From assembly GCF_902364365.1 (NCBI RefSeq), contig NZ_CABJDN010000009.1, positions 124,001-188,000 on the forward strand: a stretch of 64,000 bases of DNA, written 5' to 3'. The position numbers were made by a program, and so were the translations under genes. Source of the DNA: Bacteroides intestinalis (GTDB lineage: Bacteria > Bacteroidota > Bacteroidia > Bacteroidales > Bacteroidaceae). Below are positions 60,324 to 64,000 of this stretch, piece after piece; within the stretch, counting starts at the first letter, position 1; each line of letters begins with the position of its first letter. The notes beneath the pieces are model-generated. The model was not told where the DNA came from. It did not search any database and saw only the letters and a list, made by a program, of their open reading frames with translations.

Positions 60324-60427
60324 AATCTGTTGATATTTAGATTTCTGGTCGCAAATGTCCGGCTATTCGATTGTTTTTCTTTTCACGTCCGTACCACCTT
60401 GCCAAAGATTTTTTCCGGGCACAAAAA

Positions 60428-60466
60428 AGCCGCCGGGGAGCTTTCTTTCGGCTCGTTCCGGCGGCT
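60428..60466 (-). terminator. Terminator of the RteC gene
   Basis: AGCCGCCGG (60428-60436) pairs with CCGGCGGCT (60458-60466). Leftward transcripts end in a U-run (complement of the A-run at 60423-60428). Another 90 bases to the RteC stop hold nothing else recognisable. Confidence 0.8.
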
Positions 60467-60557
60467 GCAAGCCGCTTCTTCACTGGTTAGGGCTTGATTG
60501 GGCTGTTTTTAGCAGCTTGCTATGAACTTGGTAATCCTGTAACTGGTTTACAACAGG

Positions 60558-61379
60558 TTAGCTGTCCGTTTCGTCCATCCGTTTCAGCAGTTTCTCTATC
60601 ATTTGGTCGAGATACACCGTCCGGCTGTTCTTCCGGTTTCGCATGGCGATAAACGTGTGGTACACGTCGCCCAGATCAATATGGAACGTCCGTTCAAATG
60701 CCGTCACAATGTCGATAATGTCCGCTTTCCCGTTATCCACGCTCCCCACCGCATGGATGCCGTATATCAGTTCCACCGCCGCCGCTTTCTTGTCCGTCCA
60801 GTACAGCTTCTTTCCCGATAACGGCTCGCCGTCCGCAGGCTCACGCATCCGCCTTGTCAGGAAGGCTAACAGCAGTTCCACCGCAATCAGCCGGGCGACC
60901 AACCGGTCATATCCGGTGGATAGCTCCGCTTCCGGCTCGAAGATGAACGTGTCCGTTTCCGGGCTTATCTCCGTCTGTCCCCGTTTGAAGTAGAAGCTGT
61001 CCCGGTACGTAGCCCCGCTACGGTAATACTGGAAAAAGGAAAGGCTGCGTTCAAAGACCGTTTTCAGTTTCTCAATCTCACATTGGTAATAACCAGCGGC
61101 AAGTTCATAGTTGGGTGGGCGGTTACTCTCAATCTGGTATAGCTTGTAGAAGTACAGCAGCCGCCCGAGTATCAGCGGCTTTTGGTACTTAAAAAATCGG
61201 ATTTCCTCTGCGTCATCCTTAAACTTGTGTGACAGTGCGAAGTCTTTCAGTTCAGCCATCTTTTCTTTCAGGAACTTCGTCATTTCACGGCATCCCGGAA
61301 TAATGTTTTCCCCTTCCAGATTGACCGTCCCCGTATATCGGTCAATCTCCTGTAACATTGAATCAAAAAATTTATCCAT
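60558..61379 (-). CDS. rteC: RteC-domain protein
   Basis: A 273-residue protein matching RteC (MDKFFDSMLQEIDRYTG, FKYQKPLILGRLLYFYKLYQIE, and near the end FHIDLGDVYHTFIAMRNRKNSRTVYLDQMIEKL). In CTnDOT, RteC activates excision genes after tetracycline signalling through RteA/RteB. No rteA/rteB genes or tetQ are in this window. Its promoter carries the 34-bp element shared with the 50748 gene, so both may answer one regulator. Confidence 0.9.
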   Translation of the reverse strand: MDKFFDSMLQEIDRYTGTVNLEGENIIPGCREMTKFLKEKMAELKDFALSHKFKDDAEEIRFFKYQKPLILGRLLYFYKLYQIESNRPPNYELAAGYYQCEIEKLKTVFERSLSFFQYYRSGATYRDSFYFKRGQTEISPETDTFIFEPEAELSTGYDRLVARLIAVELLLAFLTRRMREPADGEPLSGKKLYWTDKKAAAVELIYGIHAVGSVDNGKADIIDIVTAFERTFHIDLGDVYHTFIAMRNRKNSRTVYLDQMIEKLLKRMDETDS

Positions 61380-61410
61380 GCAATCCTTTTTAGGTTTCTA
61401 AAAACGGCTG

Positions 61411-61473
61411 CAAAGTTATTGGCAATCCGAATATTACTTTTTTCGTTTCCCGTCCATTCTTTTTCGATAATCG
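61411..61473 (-). promoter_or_regulatory. Promoter with shared 34-bp upstream element, copy B
   Basis: On the minus strand, TAACTTTG (61418 to 61411) is preceded by 21 bases and then the 34-base element (61473 to 61440) with the dyad CGATTATCG and GAAACGAAAA. It is nearly identical to copy A (50825-50858), with the same distance to the -7 box, and drives the RteC gene. Confidence 0.65.
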
Positions 61474-61528
61474 CTCAAATCGCACAAAAACGACTTTTAC
61501 CATGCCGGATGTGGCATACCCCACGTTA

Positions 61529-62611
61529 TCAACTCCCCAATCCCAGAAAATAGAACGGTCTGTTTTCCGGTGCGGCATCCTTGTACAGTGACAATCCTTC
61601 AAAAAAATGGTGATCCTCATTTTCCAGATGTCCCACCACCCGGTTATGAATCTTAAACAGCAATTCTCCGGCGGTAAATCCGTCCCCGTCCGCCGTCAGT
61701 CTGAAATCTTCCTCTGTTTCGTCTTCCTCCTCCCAATAGGCGTATTGCACTGTCACTTCCTTACACGCCAGTACCACCTCTTCCGGCTGCCACCCGTCCG
61801 CATCCAGTTCCTCGTGGTACTCCTGCACAGCCTTCATAAACTCCTCGATGGTATCGTACTGCCCGCCATAGAACGCCCAACGCACATCTGTCATTATTTC
61901 CTGTGGGTATTTCTCTTTCTTCGCACGTGCCTTCTCCTTTCCCGTAATTTGCTCGTATAATCGTTTTAAATCAAAGCCATATTTCAATGCCATATCATAA
62001 TAATTTTGGTTAGTATCTTCGTGAATTGATGCGTAAATTTCACTCCTTAATTCCGGTCGTGAACGCAAGTCTATATGCTCAAAATAATTATCCATTTTGG
62101 CATCCTCTTTAATTAAATCATCCCGCCCGGAAAAATCCAGAGTAGCAACAATTAGATTATAATATCCGTATCCGGAAGATGCGTAAACACCTATCTCTCT
62201 ATATTTATCACCATCTATTGGAATTGGTAAGTATAATTCACCCGAAGCCAAATAAACATTCATATTATACCGACTTAGAACTTCCGGGAAACTCACTTCA
62301 ATGGGATTAACCTCTCTTTTACCGACTATCACTCCCTCGTATTTACTAAGAAAATCGTTAAACACGAACGTCCCGGTAACAGCTTTCTTCTCAAAGTCCA
62401 CATCTTCCACCGAAGTGTACACACCCAAGAACATTTCAACCAGCACACTCTTATTGAAGAACTCCAGATCATTTAATTCTCTTTCTTCTTCTGGCACAAT
62501 CTTAATATACTGTTTCGTTACATCAAACAGCACCCTTCCGAATATAAACTCCGTTTCGGACACCGGAATAGCGAACACATCGCTCGTCGTACATTTTACT
62601 TTCTTTGCCAT
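61529..62611 (-). CDS. Imm26-like immunity protein with C-terminal extension
   Basis: A 360-residue protein. The N-terminal 120 residues resemble Imm26 (TSDVFAIPVSETEFIFGRVLFDV, then SVLVEMFLGVYTS), an immunity family of polymorphic toxin systems. The C-terminal 200 residues are acidic, unrecognised, and include DVRWAFYGGQYDTIEEFMKAVQEY. No toxin gene is nearby. It lies 22 bases downstream of the poly-immunity gene, so the two form a leftward operon. It could protect the host from toxins of neighbouring bacteria. Confidence 0.65.
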   Translation of the reverse strand: MAKKVKCTTSDVFAIPVSETEFIFGRVLFDVTKQYIKIVPEEERELNDLEFFNKSVLVEMFLGVYTSVEDVDFEKKAVTGTFVFNDFLSKYEGVIVGKREVNPIEVSFPEVLSRYNMNVYLASGELYLPIPIDGDKYREIGVYASSGYGYYNLIVATLDFSGRDDLIKEDAKMDNYFEHIDLRSRPELRSEIYASIHEDTNQNYYDMALKYGFDLKRLYEQITGKEKARAKKEKYPQEIMTDVRWAFYGGQYDTIEEFMKAVQEYHEELDADGWQPEEVVLACKEVTVQYAYWEEEDETEEDFRLTADGDGFTAGELLFKIHNRVVGHLENEDHHFFEGLSLYKDAAPENRPFYFLGLGS

Positions 62612-62633
62612 ACGCTTGATTTTACAGATATAG

Positions 62634-64000
62634 TTATTCTAAATACTTCGCTTTCTTTCCCAATATCTCTTGCCACCATACCGGAGTATATTCTTTGGCA
62701 CGTGGATAGTTTTTAAACTCATGGCTAAAGTTATCAGGTGTTTTATTATCAAGCATTTCGTCATAATTGAAACAAACAGTAAATGTTTTATTAGGCATTA
62801 GTTCTATTGTACATGTAAGCCATGCTCCCTCAAAGTCAGCCTGTGAATACATTTCATCTTTTATTTCTTCCATTAAATCGAAATTTTTCCAAGATGCGGG
62901 AAATTTGGTTGTTGTTCCTTTTAATATGAAATGATTATTTGTAGTAATAGAATCAATTCCTTCTGCTTTAATAATGATTTTATCCCACATTCCTGTATAA
63001 TTTTCATTATATACTTTCATCGAATTTTCTATAACTTGCCGAATCTTCTCTTGTATCGCAGGTGTTTGGTAAGTCTGTGTTCGCTGTGGAATAGCTAATT
63101 GCTCCACGATAACAGTATTTTTCAAATACTTCGCTTTCTTTCCCAATATCTCTTGCCACCATAATGGAGTATATTCTTTTGCACGTGGGTACTTCTTAAA
63201 TTCAGCAACAAAATCATCTGAATCTACTAAGTGGTCTTGTGGAATCTGACTTTTATCGTCATAGACAAATCGGATAGAATACGTCAAGTCAGGATTTAGC
63301 TCAATAATGCAATAGAACCATGCACCTTCCACTTTTGCCTGATTGTACATTTCCTTTTTAACATCGTTCATTATATCAAACACCTGCAAAGATGTTTTCA
63401 TTCTATGTTCCTGCCCTTCTTTAATTACAGTATTTTTTGCTCTTAGCCCCACAGCCATACAACGAACAGATATTATAATTTTATCCCATTTATCATTGTA
63501 ATCCTTATCATATAACACTAATGCACTATTTATGACTTCTTGAATTTTAGATAATATCTCAGGTGTCTGATAAGTCTGTGTCCGTTGTGGAATAGCGAAT
63601 TGCTCCACGATAATAGTATTTTTCAAATACTTCGCTTTCTTTCCCAATATCTCTTGCCACCACATCGGAGTATAACCTTTGGCTCGTGGAGACTTCTTGA
63701 ACGCCGTTTCTAATCTCTCCGGGTTATCAAATACATCATTGGGCAATGAAGCCTTATTGTCATAATTAAATTCAATAATAAATTTCTTTTGGGTATCAAA
63801 CACTATTTTACACATAAGCCATGCGCCTTCAATACTTGCCTGTTTATACATATCATTTTTTATTTCAGACAATAAATCCGCTGTACTTAATGAAACAGGC
63901 ATTTTTGAAACAATATTATTACATATAAAATATCCTTCCGTTCTTACATCACCAATACAATGCGCTTCTACAATAATTCTATCCCAATTCCCCGTACAAT
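62634..64000 (-). CDS. Tandem YezG-like (DUF600) poly-immunity protein (5' partial)
   Basis: The reading frame is open through the right edge. The ATG at 63902 is internal, because codons before it (from about 63998) continue the repeat pattern (NWDRIIVEAHCIGDVRTEGY). At least three units of 161-167 residues are seen. Each has WDKIII, an EIKDEMY, EGAW and NYD module and ends RAK-YTP-WWQEILGKKAKYL. The layout matches YezG-type immunity domains. DNA of the unit ends is nearly identical (aligned at 62641, 63124 and 63625). One chain could neutralise several related toxins. Confidence 0.7.
   Translation of the reverse strand, partial: CTGNWDRIIVEAHCIGDVRTEGYFICNNIVSKMPVSLSTADLLSEIKNDMYKQASIEGAWLMCKIVFDTQKKFIIEFNYDNKASLPNDVFDNPERLETAFKKSPRAKGYTPMWWQEILGKKAKYLKNTIIVEQFAIPQRTQTYQTPEILSKIQEVINSALVLYDKDYNDKWDKIIISVRCMAVGLRAKNTVIKEGQEHRMKTSLQVFDIMNDVKKEMYNQAKVEGAWFYCIIELNPDLTYSIRFVYDDKSQIPQDHLVDSDDFVAEFKKYPRAKEYTPLWWQEILGKKAKYLKNTVIVEQLAIPQRTQTYQTPAIQEKIRQVIENSMKVYNENYTGMWDKIIIKAEGIDSITTNNHFILKGTTTKFPASWKNFDLMEEIKDEMYSQADFEGAWLTCTIELMPNKTFTVCFNYDEMLDNKTPDNFSHEFKNYPRAKEYTPVWWQEILGKKAKYLE

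Noticed and set aside
60558..61379. A complete CTnDOT-type rteABC-tetQ tetracycline module
   Set aside because: Only an RteC-like gene is present; no two-component rteA/rteB and no tetQ gene are in the window.
63900..63902. ATG at 63902 as the start of the poly-immunity gene
   Set aside because: The upstream codons to the window edge stay open and continue the repeat pattern, so this Met is internal.
12577..64000. Insertion sequences or transposons in the element
   Set aside because: No transposase gene and no IS-like terminal repeats with a gene inside were seen. The AIPR insertion has no such signature.
1..64000. tRNA or rRNA genes
   Set aside because: No clover-leaf with a T-loop and anticodon stem or rRNA-like sequence was recognised by eye. 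A tRNA scan would be decisive.

Overview
The window looks like a Bacteroides (Bacteroidales) chromosome carrying most of an integrated conjugative element (ICE). Supporting signs are TAnnTTTG-type promoter boxes, Bacteroidetes-specific families (DUF6452, DUF6048) and a complete Bacteroidales traA-to-traQ transfer operon. No species can be named from the sequence alone.

Positions 1-12576 are core chromosome. They hold the end of a family 2 glycosyltransferase gene, two envelope proteins (DUF6452, DUF6048), mntP, an ApbE flavin transferase, a DUF486 membrane protein, a TtcA-family tRNA thiolase, a TPR protein, an NfeD/FloA membrane pair, a nucleoside phosphorylase, a cytoplasmic hybrid histidine kinase and mnmE.

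The ICE appears to start at the 3' end of mnmE and runs past the right edge, so its right end and attR are not visible. From left to right it has: four tandem 10-bp repeats that look like recombinase arm sites; a multi-HTH protein and a tyrosine integrase; a hipBA toxin-antitoxin pair; a phosphoribosyltransferase-like protein facing a KAP P-loop NTPase; a 1.16-kb structured non-coding stretch; an ArdC-SLOG-ParB establishment cluster with repeated GNRA-type hairpins between its genes; and an inserted AIPR anti-phage gene. The leftward tra operon (traQ at about 30.3 kb back to traA at 42.2 kb) follows, then the rightward mobABC genes, an ankyrin/TPR/DUF2931 cargo block, a DNA-processing block (DUF4099/DUF3945 protein, topB, an HTH protein with an RNAP alpha-CTD-like tail, a DUF1016 nuclease), and replication/regulation genes (toprim-ATPase, two excisionase-like HTH proteins, RteC). 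At the right edge are immunity genes (Imm26-like and a tandem YezG-like polyprotein that continues out of the window).

The parts fit together as follows. Integrase and small HTH proteins would excise the element. MobA/MobB would nick at an oriT that probably lies just upstream of mobA. MobC would couple the DNA to the TraA-TraQ type IV secretion channel. ArdC, ParB, TopB and the RepA-like protein would help establish the incoming DNA. HipBA, AIPR, KAP/PRTase and the immunity genes are cargo that would stabilise the element or protect the host.

The most unusual observations are non-coding. Two arrays (160 and 336 bp) keep a strict 4-bp YRNY phase, one directly upstream of traA and one between traG and the next tra gene. 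A structured, terminator-ended RNA candidate has its own well-spaced promoter at about 57.2-57.45 kb. A 34-bp element is shared at identical spacing upstream of two promoters. GCAA-tetraloop hairpins recur with a compensatory base change.
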